From NCBI GenBank assembly GCA_902806565.1, contig CADCXA010000027.1, positions 1,364,001 to 1,428,000 of the forward strand: a stretch of DNA of 64,000 bases. Direction: 5' to 3'. Shown here piece by piece: positions 34,386 to 45,490 of the stretch; position 1 is the stretch's first letter, and each line of letters begins with the position of its first letter. The stretch comes from Hypoxylon rubiginosum. Its lineage: Eukaryota > Ascomycota > Sordariomycetes > Xylariales > Hypoxylaceae. A model generated the notes under the pieces. It made no database searches. It saw only the letters and a program-made list of their open reading frames with translations, and was not told where the DNA came from. Both the position numbers and the translations under genes were made by a program.

Positions 34386-34958
34386 CGCATCTCCCGCGAC
34401 CGTGAACCCGCCCTAATCCAGTTCCAGTGACGTAGAAAGTCGATAATTCGCGGTTGCGCAAGTCAAATTACGAGAGCCTCAATTGGTACATATCGAGTAC
34501 ATCGAAATTATTTTTTAGAAATCCTCGATGCTATATCCGGGTATACTATTTACCGAGTTTGCCCGTGCTGGATTAGTGCTAAGCTGGATAAATGAATATA
34601 TTACCCCACAATATCTAGAGATGACTTCCTAGGAAGTTATCATACAAACAGCTCGTCAAGATTGCTGGTCCACTACTGTCTATCATCATTTGGTTATGTA
34701 AGAATTTAGTTGAGGGTTTGTGTTGTTCGTTCTTTGTTATAATAAAGAGTCCTGGGGCATTTCATGACTTTGATAAATACCTGCTTCGTCCCGTAATATG
34801 CATATGTAAATATGAGCCTCGGTAAATACATACACTGTTTAGTCAAATTCATTGGAATATGTAACGAATAAATTCCTGGTTATTAAGGAACACTATCTCG
34901 TGTTAGTAGCTGGCACCAACACTTTAAACAGATAGATAAATACTCACTACCCGAAACC
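34386..34958. other. Divergent promoter region uS5m/F-box gene
   Basis: 573 bp, AT-rich towards the F-box side; no gene recognised. Confidence 0.6.
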
Positions 34959-35920
34959 ATGGAACATGTCTTTTCAATACCGGAGCTTCTTGAAGCGATT
35001 CTGCTCCACGTTGACATGGCCACTCTCCTGGTGTCCGCTACACGCATCAACAAGGCATGGCAGGCAGTCATTAATACGTCCGTCTTGATCCAACGGGCCC
35101 TTTACTTCCAACCAGTTTCCACAGGTTCGCAAGGACCTGGCTGGGAGGAGTTCTTGAAGCCTTGCGAAGACACCGCAAGTGCGCAAGAGACCAAAATTCC
35201 CATTATCAATCCGCTATTGAAAAAGCGATTTGGGCACTGCTTCTTCGACACGGGAGAATTCCATAGGTACCTCCTTCGCGCCACTCTATGCCTTGGAGGC
35301 GGGATGGCAGAGAAAACCCGCAGGCCATGGCTCGGCCTACGTTTCCTAGCGGCCCTCAGATAGCAGAGATGACCACCGGAGAACTTCGCGAGATCGAGAC
35401 TACATGTCGGAAGTTCACGCGAAAAGAAGCGAGCTGGCGGACAATGCTCGTCTCGCAGCCTCCGCCCCCTCAACTTGGTTACTTGTTTATGGAACGTCAC
35501 CGCGATCATTTCTTTGGGCCTCATTGGGTTTGGACTGCTTTGATAGAACCAGCCAACAATGCCCTGCTCCCGGGGCTAAGGATGGGCACCCTTTATGACG
35601 TTGTTCAGTATCGCGCTGGCCACCACGAACGTAATTCGATGTGGTTCCGGGTTGTATGGAATCAAGAACGAGAGCCTCATAATACAAACAGCAGCCGGAT
35701 GAAGTGCCGAGAGATGCTCCAACAGACCAACGTTGTTGTGGAATTTTACCATATAGCTGACCAAGGATTTAGAGGGCATCATCACGAGCCTCCGGACTTG
35801 GCGCTCTTCGACGTAAGATTTCGCAGCGAGGACTACCAGCACATCGACATCCAGATCCATGAAGAGACTTGGGATGGTATGGAGCAGCCCGAGTTAGATC
35901 GCCGATATTTCGTTGTATGA
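34959..35920 (+). pseudogene. F-box protein with one frameshift
   Basis: Belongs to a large fungal F-box family (adaptors of SCF ubiquitin ligases). Frame 1 from 34959 reads VFSIPELLEAILLHVDMATLLVSATRINKAWQAVI (F-box, residues about 4-40) and NPLLKKRFGHCFFDTGEFHRYLLRA, then loses the family match. The match resumes in another frame at SMPWRRDG (35285) and continues through FTRKEASWRTMLVSQPPPPQLGY to a stop at 35920. One missing base near 35280 explains it; no intron with usable signals fits the 40-odd bases available. Intact length would be about 320 residues, normal for the family. Either a recent pseudogene or an assembly error; these genes are often variable between strains. Confidence 0.72.
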
Positions 35921-36893
35921 TGTTTTCCATGCAGCGTTGATACCAGATGTCAGCTTTGATGTATACAGCTCCGACTTACCTCATTTTCTCTCTCGCATAC
36001 TAGAGGAACAGTAGTAGCGTGAATATATGATCCGAGAGTTCGTCCACTATAATACCATTAACTGCTTGACACCCGCATATCTACCTACCTATTTGCAGGT
36101 GTGCACTGTAACTACACGGGCTATATCTATGCCCTTAATCGCATAACAGGGGTAAGGGGTACCGTCTTCCCCAACCCCTATGTCTTTTGATTGGTCCATT
36201 TTCTCATGGCACATTTCGAAGCCCGCAACACGACGCAGCCAAACTTCATCGATGGAAACACTTTCTCCAACAGGTAGTTTCTTTCAACCTTCCTTCAGCT
36301 GATGGGGAATGCGTACGAAGTAGAAACTTCCTATTACGCCCCTTAGCGGAACGAAGCTCCTTCACGGATTGAGGCTTAAGATCTCATCAAAGTGGCTCCA
36401 TGGGCGACCCCCAAATGGCTCCAAGCGGCTATTGTGATTGGCCATCCAGAATCAGTCGACTCTGCCGCAGCTCTGAAACGCAAGAGTTTCACAGGGATTA
36501 TCGCCATCGTCAGTTCGTGACCGCAACGCTGGCCCTCCACGATAGGTAGGAAGGGCGCTTGTCTCATGATTTGCGCAAAACACAAAACGCATGGTAGGAT
36601 TGCTTACGTTTTCTCTTCCCTCAGGTAATTTTTCGTTGTTGTAGATTCTTTTCTCTTCTATCCTAATTTCGAAGAAAAAGTGAAGCCGTCATCGCTTTTT
36701 CTCTTCCCTTCATTCATAGTGTGACTGGTGCACCATCATTTCGTCCTGCTAGCGCGTAGCCTCCTTCGCTTGTTCGCCCGCCCGCTCCCATCCATTCATT
36801 CAAGGACCTATCGGCTTGACGTCGAATACCGGAAAAGCTCTCCCTTCGCGAAACTCGAGTACCGTCGCAAAATCCCCTCCAACACCAGTCAAT
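35921..36893. other. Intergenic region
   Basis: 3' flank of the F-box gene; the part from about 36600 is TTCTC-rich, as in promoters and 5' leaders of highly expressed fungal genes. No gene recognised. Confidence 0.55.
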
Positions 36894-37127
36894 ATGTCGG
36901 GCCAATTCGGATTCATGTCCAAGATTGGCGCTACGGATGCCGCCGTCGCAACCCTGAACGACCAACCGTACCTGTTCACGATTCTCGTTGTCGTGCTCGT
37001 CGCGGTCATTCTCCAAATCGTACTCATCTGGTACGTCCACTTTGCGACGATGAAGCCCGAGCAGAAGAAAAAGAAGGAGCCCAAGGACAAGAAGAAGGCG
37101 GGAGGGAAGCCGCCAGCAGCACGATAG
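36894..37127 (+). CDS. Small single-pass membrane protein, unrecognised
   Basis: 77 residues from the ATG at 36894 (MSGQFGFMSKIG); the frame extends upstream only to a TTG. One strong transmembrane helix at about 27-48 (LFTILVVVLVAVILQIVLIW), followed by a short linker and a strongly basic tail (EQKKKKEPKDKKKAGG). This layout, soluble N-terminus, one helix and Lys-rich tail, suggests an ER or secretory-pathway membrane protein with a cytosolic basic end. The CT-rich leader before it supports real expression. I do not recognise the family. Confidence 0.6.
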   Translation: MSGQFGFMSKIGATDAAVATLNDQPYLFTILVVVLVAVILQIVLIWYVHFATMKPEQKKKKEPKDKKKAGGKPPAAR

Positions 37128-37712
37128 ACACTATACCGTATACCAACTACGACATGTTCGATACAGGCATCGCGGGGGCTTCTTCATGATGGGCCGCGGT
37201 AATTGCATGTCCTAAAGCATTTCAACCTCTAAACGGCTCTCAATCCACCATACGAATATACCTAGCGCCAAAACACCAGAGCCGCACGGCGAGGAATGGG
37301 CAGCCATTGTCGACCTAGGTAAATAGGTTCGTCGGAATGGGGTTTGGATCCCAAGCTTGAGGAGAGGAGAGGAGGGAACTTATACTTGGGAGGATGGCAT
37401 CCAAAGTGCTCGATGACAGCAGGCCGCGTCTGGCACTTCTAATTATTTTGTATTTACCGGTTATATTTCTGTCAATATTGCTGATACCTTTCTACAAGCT
37501 GCCAACTTCCCTGTTCTTCGTTCGACAAATTGTATTACTCTGCCAGTTCTTCGTCTTCGACAAGATGGTCATTCCTACCTCTAGCTTCTTCCAACTATTC
37601 CCCCATAATCGCAACTTTTGGGCTACATGGTCATACAACCATGGCACCATGAATTTCCCTCGTGTCGTGAAATGTTTAGACGTGGTACGTATCATCGATA
37701 TCTATGGTAGGA
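37128..37712. other. Convergent intergenic region
   Basis: Between the small membrane protein (+) and the unrecognised gene (-). An open frame at 37394-37744 is hydrophobic but lacks family or context support. ACCTAGGT at 37313-37320. Confidence 0.5.
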
Positions 37713-39640
37713 TTACTGAAATCGTGGTGCGTGTTCCTCGATAGTTGGTGTGTCGTATACCCCCTCTGAGCTGGAGGAAAACGAGGACAAGCTTGGAAAG
37801 GAGCCCTGACTTTGGCTCTGAAGGCTGCAGTCTGGTAAATAAATGGAATTATCTGCTGCAGCATTGTCTTCTGGGACATGGCCATCGACAGGGCGCATGC
37901 TCTTAGCTTTAATATCAAGGTTGTAGTTATACCGAGCCTGGAATCCATAAACTTGTGGTGGCCAATGTTGATAGGAGTAGTTGGTAAAACCAGTGTGGCT
38001 GTAGCCGATATTTTCTGATGCCTTAGGGGGAACACCTTTCTCAAACTCGTCGAGGTCGTCCATCTCGCGAGGTGTATATTCAGGTGGCTCGATAGATAAT
38101 TCACCCGGTTGCGAACGAGTGGTTCGAGTCGTATTCTCGGTATGGATAGTTGGTTCTAATTTCGTCCGCACTAGATCCCAAAGCTTCCGCTCGGCGGTAC
38201 TTCGACAATTGTTCAACCTTATCTCTGTCTCCGTGCTGACTGGTGAATTGCTATCGGTGTCATCATCATCATTGTTGAGTAGCTTAGCGCTCTCTTGCTT
38301 TCTCGATGATGGTTGGTCTTGAGAAGATGCCGCTAGAATAGCCGAAATCACGGGAAAGCTGGCTGCGTGAATGGTCACGGCCTGGCTCATGATGTTAGAT
38401 ATATGCTTTACCCTTATCGGAAAGGGGTCACGAAACTTGCAAATAGTGGGCATTCCAGATCGCCGGTGCTATTTCGAGGAGCGAGGGCCTGGGTTCGAGT
38501 AGGAATAATCGTAGACCGGGATAGCGCTTTTTAATGCCAACAAGTTCATATAGGGCCATATGCGCCATATCTTCCCATTGTTTCCGGACTTGACTCGGGT
38601 CGTCGAAGTTATCACTTGAGCACGCGTCTCCGTTCGTATTATATATCGAAGCTAGAACATTCATTTCTGAAGCGCTTTGCAAGCAATCGCTGTCTGTATA
38701 CGTATTATCTGCTGTAGGTCGCTCAGAGTCGGTACGACGGGTCTGACGGCTGTCTCGGTTGCAACTGAACAGACACTCGATCCCACAAAAGCGAGCAGTT
38801 GGAATATGCGGAGGAGAGAGAAGCGCAGACGACTTATGTGGATGCTCGACAATGTAAAAGAGGTTTGGGCCGCCGTTATACCAACGTGACTGATGCTGGA
38901 CGTCCTCTAGCCTGATTGTGAGGCCGAGAGTAGCCCAGAGCTAGATAAAGCCCTATAAGCAATTGCGAGGGAAACCAGCAGTACCAACTTACTGGACATT
39001 CGCAGATGGTGTCAGCTAGGTGTTCTAAGAAGCTAATCTTTGCTTCTTCTGACGACATGGGCAACCGACTCTGGTCGACTATAATCTGTATTCGACAAAG
39101 ACCCGAGGAGACAAGCCATAGTTGGTTTTCTTGGATCAATCGACAAAACTCATCGGGCGGGTATTCAGATGGTACGTCAGAAACCAGGGCAACAGAGGTT
39201 ATGGACAAGGTCAAATCGGAGTATATGCTGGAAAGTTCAAAAGTCTTGAGCTCAAGCTCGGTATGGTGAGCCATGACCAGATGAAAGACTTCATGTGCAT
39301 GTCACCCGCATTCTCTGGTTCGAGGGGAAACGGAATCCATGAGGGTATATCTGTCTCGGGGTTATAATTATCTCTGAAATGATATGGGGTGGGATGTTGC
39401 TGTTTAGTAAGATGCTCACCGTGATATTCCGTATTTTACAAAAAGCCGTTTCTAGAGTAGCTTCCTCCCGGACTTGTGCGCAGCATTGTCTAAGCCGCTC
39501 CCTAAATGCCCCTTCCCCTGCTAGAATATAGAGCAATAATCGGGAGTTAAACCTCGATATACCCGAAGGGAGAATAGGCAAGAACGGATACTTAGACTCG
39601 GGGAAGTCACATGAAGTAAGAAGTATACCTACCGCCAGTT
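37713..39640 (-). pseudogene. Unrecognised multi-exon protein with one frameshift
   Basis: Chained on the minus strand: exon A 39440 to about 39640 (no in-frame ATG; starts near SCDFPESKYPFLP), exon B 38993-39371, exon C 38437-38940, exon D 37713-38381. Introns of 52-68 nt have GT/AG ends and join in phase (ETAF|YNYNPE, CECP|LWATLG, HYLQ|AVTIHA). Exon B is two bases too long: after NAGDMH the frame breaks, and removing one CA of a CACA near 39297 restores HEVFHLVMAHHTELELK. About 580 residues. Visible: RWYNGGPNLFYIVEHP, a Ser/Asp-rich segment DSERPTADNTYTDSD, Asp-rich NNDDDDTDSN and a Ser-rich end. No domain recognised, no zinc cluster. Start may lie in an exon overlapping the end of uL16m. 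Possibly a decaying or mis-assembled gene. Confidence 0.55.
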
Positions 39641-39823
39641 TTGACTTTATGCAGCTCTATCGATATTTCTCTATTTGGTGACCCGGACCTGAAGGTACTA
39701 TCAAAATGCGTCATACTCCCTTTTTTTATAGCTGTCATTTACTTGACACATGCAATATCATTGTGTCAGTTCAGTCATTTCTTATACACCTTGGATATAC
39801 ATAAACCATATGGGTCCCTATAA

Positions 39824-40678
39824 CTAAGGAAGATCCAAGGGTGTTCGTTGAGTTTCCGAGTTTGATGTCTGAGGGGCCGGTTCAAGCGACTCTCCAGGGA
39901 CCTTTCGTCTCGGTCTCTTTAAATCTTCCAATGTAATTCCATCCAGCTTAGTGATTCCCACTATAGGTGGTGTGCCTTTCTTTACGAATTGCCATTGCCC
40001 TAAGAATAGCATTAGAAGAACCCAATATACCACGATAGAGGAGTACGTTGCTTACCAGGCAACTTGTTTCCAGCTAGCCGGAATGCATCACGCACAACCT
40101 GTTCGTGGACCATTCCTCGGAGCTCCAGAACAATTTGGTTCACTGCTACTCTTGCAGCCCAGTGGTCGAATGATCCTTTTCCTTTACCCATACGTATCTA
40201 CAAACACGGGTTAGAGACGAGGAGGAATAGTAGGAACACTTGGAAGGCAAACCTCATTGCCGCTGACGAATACGCCAATATTGCAACAGACTCTCTTATA
40301 TAACCGGTACTTCTGACCACGCAATCGCTGTTTGATAGTGTCCTCTGCGACCTTGAGTTGTTGTGCACTGATTCTCCGATGGTGATCAATCATCCGTAAC
40401 CCGTAGTCTCCCCATTGCACCGTTGTTCCTTTAATAGATCCCCCAGTTGCAACTCTCGCCCGCCCCTTCATCATCTTCTTCTTGCGATCTAAATTGGGCT
40501 CTAGCCAATTGCCGGCCATCGACGCTGTTGCTGAGAAGTGCCTGACATTCTGAGGACACTGAGCTTTTCGGGACGCAATCGACGTGCTAGGTATTATCGA
40601 CGGTCGCGCAGTCGGAGTATGAGAAATTCTCAGGGATCGCAAGGTGTCAACAAGACATGACGGGCCGATGGGACGCAT
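39824..40678 (-). CDS. Mitochondrial large-subunit ribosomal protein uL16m
   Basis: Mitoribosome 54S component, homologous to bacterial L16, near the peptidyl-transferase and A-site tRNA region. Three exons, 40253-40678, 40056-40197, 39824-39999, give 247 residues. Start taken at 40678 ([10 protein letters not shown]); the open frame upstream begins only at a TTG. N-terminal presequence with Arg/Ser ([14 protein letters not shown]) precedes the core [39 protein letters not shown], then the hallmark [15 protein letters not shown] and [14 protein letters not shown], ending AGNKLPGQWQFV. All L16 landmarks are present in order. Divergent from RFC1 with 450 bp between starts. Confidence 0.94.
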
Positions 40679-41128
40679 TGTAGCGAGGAGCAAATGGACT
40701 TAATTGTCGAACCTCCGGGACGTCGCTTCGTGATTGAAATTTGAAGTTGAGAGCTCCAAGTAAAAGTTCCATGCCAAGATGAACTGCACCTACATCCTTG
40801 CTTCTAGTGAGGTACGTACTTATATGCCTAGATACATATATATATGTACTGTATGTGCATATAGTGCAAAACTTGCATAACACGCATAACAATGGAACAG
40901 GCAGCTGCTGTAGTGGAGCCTAGGCTCCTTATTTCGTGCACCTTTCGCGAATCAATTCCATTAAACTCCAGCGGATTAGACCAGGGTAAGCGCGTCATAA
41001 TTCGCGTCGAGCTGTCAAAAAACGTCTGCAGCAGATAGATCCGTCAACTTTTCTCGCGAACCACCTCTCTTTTAGCAACTTCTCTCAACCCATCTTTGAT
41101 AATTGGCGGTGTTCTCAACTTGGCCAAA
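40679..41128. promoter_or_regulatory. Divergent promoter uL16m/RFC1 with two ACGCG cores
   Basis: 450 bp between start codons. Two CGCGT (minus-strand ACGCG) cores at 40991-40995 and 41003-41007, 12 bp apart and about 122-138 bp before the RFC1 ATG, resemble degenerate MBF sites. No hexamer is perfect here. Confidence 0.4.
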
Positions 41129-44100
41129 ATGTCTGATATTCGCGCCTTCTTTGGCCCCAAGGGTGGCGCGGCGTCCAAAAAGCCAACTCCAAAGAAAGTA
41201 GAGGATGATTCTTCTAAGAAGCGGACTAGTGCGTAGCTCTCGTCTCTTACGATTGATCTAATGTTAATGTTAGCTACCAGAAGGACGGAAGGTCATCGAA
41301 GATAGTGATGACGACGAAGATGTAGTTGTCGAGTACGTTAAATATTCATGATTAATGCTGGTAATTCATTTGACAGAAGCTAAACTTATTCTCTAGAACA
41401 AAGAAACCAACTACTAGGTCCAGCCCGAGAAAGAAGGCAAAGTGAGTAACAATATTATCTCTTAGGGGAATCAAACTAAACAGCAACACCAGCGATGATA
41501 AAGTCCAGGGGACCGCTACCACGGCAAGTGAATACTTCGCATCGAGCAAGTCGAAGAGTCAGCCAGCTACGAAGCCCGAGGCCAAGTCCCAGCCGAAACC
41601 CAAAGTTGAGGTACGATCGAGCCCCAGGACCAAGAAGACTGTTGTGAAGGATGCTGCGGCCACAAGCAAGGGTGACGAGACCACATCGAAGAAACGCTTC
41701 TCGGCTAAGCTCAAACGATATGACCCGGACGATGACGACGACGACGATGCTTTCGTAGATGATGATGTAGATGCTGGAGATGACATCTTCGCCGCGGATA
41801 CGAAGGGTCGCAATAAACGAAAGAATGATGATTATGCCGAGGAGGATAGCGAAGAAGAGTTTCAACCCAAGCCTAAAAGAATTGCTTCTCGCAGCAAACC
41901 GGCTGAGGATAGTAGCAAACCTACCACCTCAAAACCTACAAAGACCGGAAAAGCGTCGACTCCGGCCAAGAAGAGAAAGTCACCCGACCCTACATCTAGT
42001 GATGAGGAAGAGGAACCCTCAACTCGCAAGAAGCCGGCAGCCAAGAAACCCAGGGCGTCCAAACCGAAAAAGGGGGACCAACCTGAGGATGCGGAGATTC
42101 AAGCCATTTTCGATGACATCCCTACTGTCAGACCGCCTACACCACCGGCCAAAGATCCGGATCACAAATATGACTGGAGAAAGGGTGCGGCAGGAGGGGG
42201 AAACGCTGGCCCACCGCCTAACCCTACCGCAGAACTGCCCGAGGGAGAGGAAGATTGTCTTACGGGTCTAACTTTTGTCTTCACCGGACAACTGTCGACC
42301 ATTGCTCGCGAGGATGCCCAAGCTCTGGCGAAACGATACGGCGGAAAGATCACCGGTGCTCCAAGTAGCAAAACTAGCTACGTGGTACTTGGTGAAGATG
42401 CCGGACCCAGCAAACTTGCTAAGATTCGCCAATTCAATATCAAGACTATCAACGAAGAAGGCTTGTTCGAGCTCATTCGTCGTCTTCCCGCCGGTGGTGG
42501 AGGCGGAAAAGGCGCCGAGAAAATCCGGGAAAAGCGAAAGCAAGAGGAAGAGAAGATTAAAGAGCAAGCTGCTGAGATGGAACGGGAAGAGAAAGCTCGA
42601 AAGGCGGAGGCCGAAAAGGCGCGGAAAGCTGCTATCGCGCGCGGTGCCGCTGGCTCTTCTTCGGCTCCTCCGGCTCCCCTTGCGCAGCTGTGGACGGTAA
42701 AGTATGCTCCAACGCAACCAAGTCACATCTGCGGAAACAAGGCCTCGGTGGAGAAAATTCAGAACTGGCTGAAGAACTGGGCTAAATCACGCAAATATAA
42801 CTTCCAGAAACGAGGAGCCGATGGCATGGGTGGCGCCCGCGCTATCATCATTTCCGGACCTCCAGGCATCGGCAAGACGACAGCAGCACACCTCGCTGCT
42901 AGACTTGCAGGGTACGACGTTTTGGAGAGTAACGCAAGCGACACGCGTAGCAAAAAGCTCGTTGAATCTGGCGTTAGCGAGGTCATGAACAATACTTCGC
43001 TCCGTGGCTTCTTCGCAGGGGATGGCAAGAAGGTAGATAAGGAGAAGAAGAAAATCGTTCTCGTCATGGACGAAGTTGACGGGATGTCGGCGGGTGATCG
43101 TGGGGGAGTAGGTGCTCTTGCGAAGTTTTGCAAGCAGACCGAAGTGCCTCTCATTCTGATTTGCAATGAGCGAAGACTCCCAAAGATGAAGCCCTTTGAC
43201 TTCGTAACATTCGACGTCAAGTTCCAACGGCCGACAATTGAACAGATCCGTTCGCGAATGATGACCGTCTGTCATCGAGAGGGGTTGAAGCTATCACCGC
43301 AGGTACTCGACGCCCTTATCGAAGGTAGTAACCGTGATATTAGACAGATTATCAACATGTTGTCTACAGTCAAGCTAGATCAATCGTCCATGGACTTTAA
43401 CCAAGGCAAGGACATGTCTAAGGCCTGGGAGAAATCGATTGTCCTGAAGCCGTGGGATATATGCCAGAAGATGCTCGGTGGCGGCCTCTTTTCGCCAGCA
43501 AGCAAGGCTACTCTCAACGATAAGATTGAGCTATACTTCAACGATCACGAGTTCAGCTATTTGATGATACAGGAGAATTACCTTCGAACCAAGCCAGCTG
43601 TTCTGAACCAGAATCAGTACAATCAACGAGAGCAGAACCTCAAGGCCCTAGAAATGGTGGACAGGGCGGCGGAAAGCATCAGTGATGGCGACTTGGTAGA
43701 TAGAATGATCCACGGTCCCCAACAACAATGGAGCTTAATGCCTACCCACGCCATCTTTAGCACTGTCCGACCAGCTAGTTTTGTAGCTGGCCAGCTACTA
43801 GGGTCGAATTTTACCTCCTGGCTCGGCAACAATAGCAAGTACGGCAAACTTGGTAGATACGTCCGCGAAGTCCACTCGCATATGCGACTTCGGTCATCTG
43901 GAGATCATAATGAGATTCGACAGCAGTATCTACCGGTGCTCTGGACGCAGCTCATCAAAAGACTTGCTGACGAAGGCAAGGAGTCCGTTGAAGAGGTTAT
44001 TAAGCTTATGGACAGCTATTACCTTACGAGAGAGGATTTCGACTCGATTAAGGAACTGGGGGTCGGCCCTCAAGACGAAGAAGAAATCAGCATCGAGACC

Positions 44101-44494
44101 CAGACCAAGGCTACTTTTACTAGGCTGTAAGTTAAATACGTACGATTCCCCTTGATCTCAAACTAATGTATTTAGGTACAACGGGATGTCTCATCCTATT
44201 CCCTTCATGAAGGCCAGTAATGTTGCAGCTCCGAAGAAAGCCTCGAGAGATAAGCCTGATCTAGAAGAGGCAATGGACGAAGAGGACGAAGCAGAAGCGC
44301 CTGAGGCGGTTGAAGCTGCCGATGACGAGGATGTTGATATTGAAAAGGACAAATACATCAAGAAGCCGAAGGCCAAGGGAGCAAAGAAGGGCGGCAAGAA
44401 AGCTGTTAAAGTTGAGGACGACGATGAAGATGATAAGCCAGCAAAGGGACGCAAGGCTAAAGCTGGTGGAGCTAAGGGCAAGGCAAAGAAGTGA
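41129..44494 (+). CDS. RFC1: Replication factor C large subunit RFC1
   Basis: Large AAA+ subunit of the PCNA clamp loader. Five exons: 41129-41228, 41281-41332, 41397-41441, 41484-44126, 44176-44494, giving 1052 residues; every junction keeps phase. N-terminus MSDIRAFFGPKGG carries a PIP-box-like IRAFF, as in yeast Rfc1. A long Lys/Asp/Ser-rich region follows, then a BRCT domain (about 320-405: LTGLTFVFTGQLS, KITGAPSSKTSYVVLG). Next is a charged helix, the AAA+ core with Walker A GPPGIGKT (about 524) and Walker B VLVMDEVDGM (about 595), and the RFC1 C-terminal domain (SEFxx-like GVGPQDEEE at its end). The tail is acidic then basic (KAKGAKKGGKKAVK). Likely G1/S regulated, given ACGCG cores upstream. 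Confidence 0.96.
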
Positions 44495-45490
44495 GAAACC
44501 CAGTCACAATATTGCCATTCCTATAGAAGGCCTTGCATTGCTTTGCAGTTAATATCCATAGGCTTCAGGACGGAGTAATTTAGAGTGGACAGTACTGTCG
44601 AGAATAGATATGCATTAACCCCTATTACGGCGCTTGCTATGTGTTCGAATTATCAACTATGGCTTTAGTCCAAGATATCTCCAGCTGCAAAAGGTACCTA
44701 ACTCATACCCTATCGTCCTACAGGTAGTGTACTCTGGCTTCTAGCTTCTGGCTTCAGTATGGTTTAACTGTTGCCGTTCACCCGGACAGCATGCTACGTA
44801 CCTAAGGTACCTAGGTAATCCACGCCCTCAAACTATTACGCGTAAAAAAGTTTGCTTGCCGCGTTCCTGCCGTCGCTAAGAGACGCGGTGAGGCCTGGAT
44901 CCACTGGGTGGGTGTAGTGCCAGAGCAGCCGGGCAACCGTGAGGGTTATCAGGAGGGTTGCTGGCGACAACAGGACGCGTCGCGGCGCGTGCCTTCACCT
45001 TTTTACCACTTCTACCTGATTCTCCGTTTCTAAGGTCAACGTTAATTCGTCGCCAACCGCTGTCACGTTTATAAATAAACAGTTTGCACCTCTACACTTT
45101 CTTGACTTTTTAATTTTAAACGTCAACCTTTTCCAACTCTGCGCGCCGTCCTTAAATCTGCACGTCTTCGCTGCCACACTCCAACCGTCTCCCTTCATCG
45201 TATTCACAGAGTCTTTCTTGTTACGATAACACGACGCTTTTTGGCACATTGGCTTCTCCCCTTTTTGCCCGTTCTCTTTCTCGCGCGTTACAACTTCGCG
45301 TTTGCATACATTCACGTCGCCGTGCAATCCATTCTCATACACAAATACTCCCGTCTCTATTATCGGCTTGCCATCGCCATCAACGCCTTGCGTGTTCAAC
45401 GTCTCGCATTATCGAAGTACTACACTCTTCTTCGCTGTCTCTAACCTCGTAGGCTTTGTACATTCTACCTCCTTTGAAGGACCTTTCTTG
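44495..45490. other. Intergenic region / leader of GPxx gene
   Basis: Holds TACCTAGGTA (44808-44817) and single ACGCGT hexamers at 44838 and 44975. From about 45000 it is strongly pyrimidine-rich on the plus strand, fitting a promoter and 5' leader for the gene at 45491. The minus-strand frame 44995-45399 looks like a shadow of this bias. Confidence 0.5.

Noticed and set aside
37394..37744. 116-residue hydrophobic open frame
   Set aside because: Overlaps the end of the opposite-strand gene; the hydrophobicity is from AT/T-rich DNA. Not excluded, but unsupported.
44995..45399. 134-residue minus-strand open frame
   Set aside because: Mirror of a CT-rich promoter/leader; Lys/Glu-rich content follows from the base bias.
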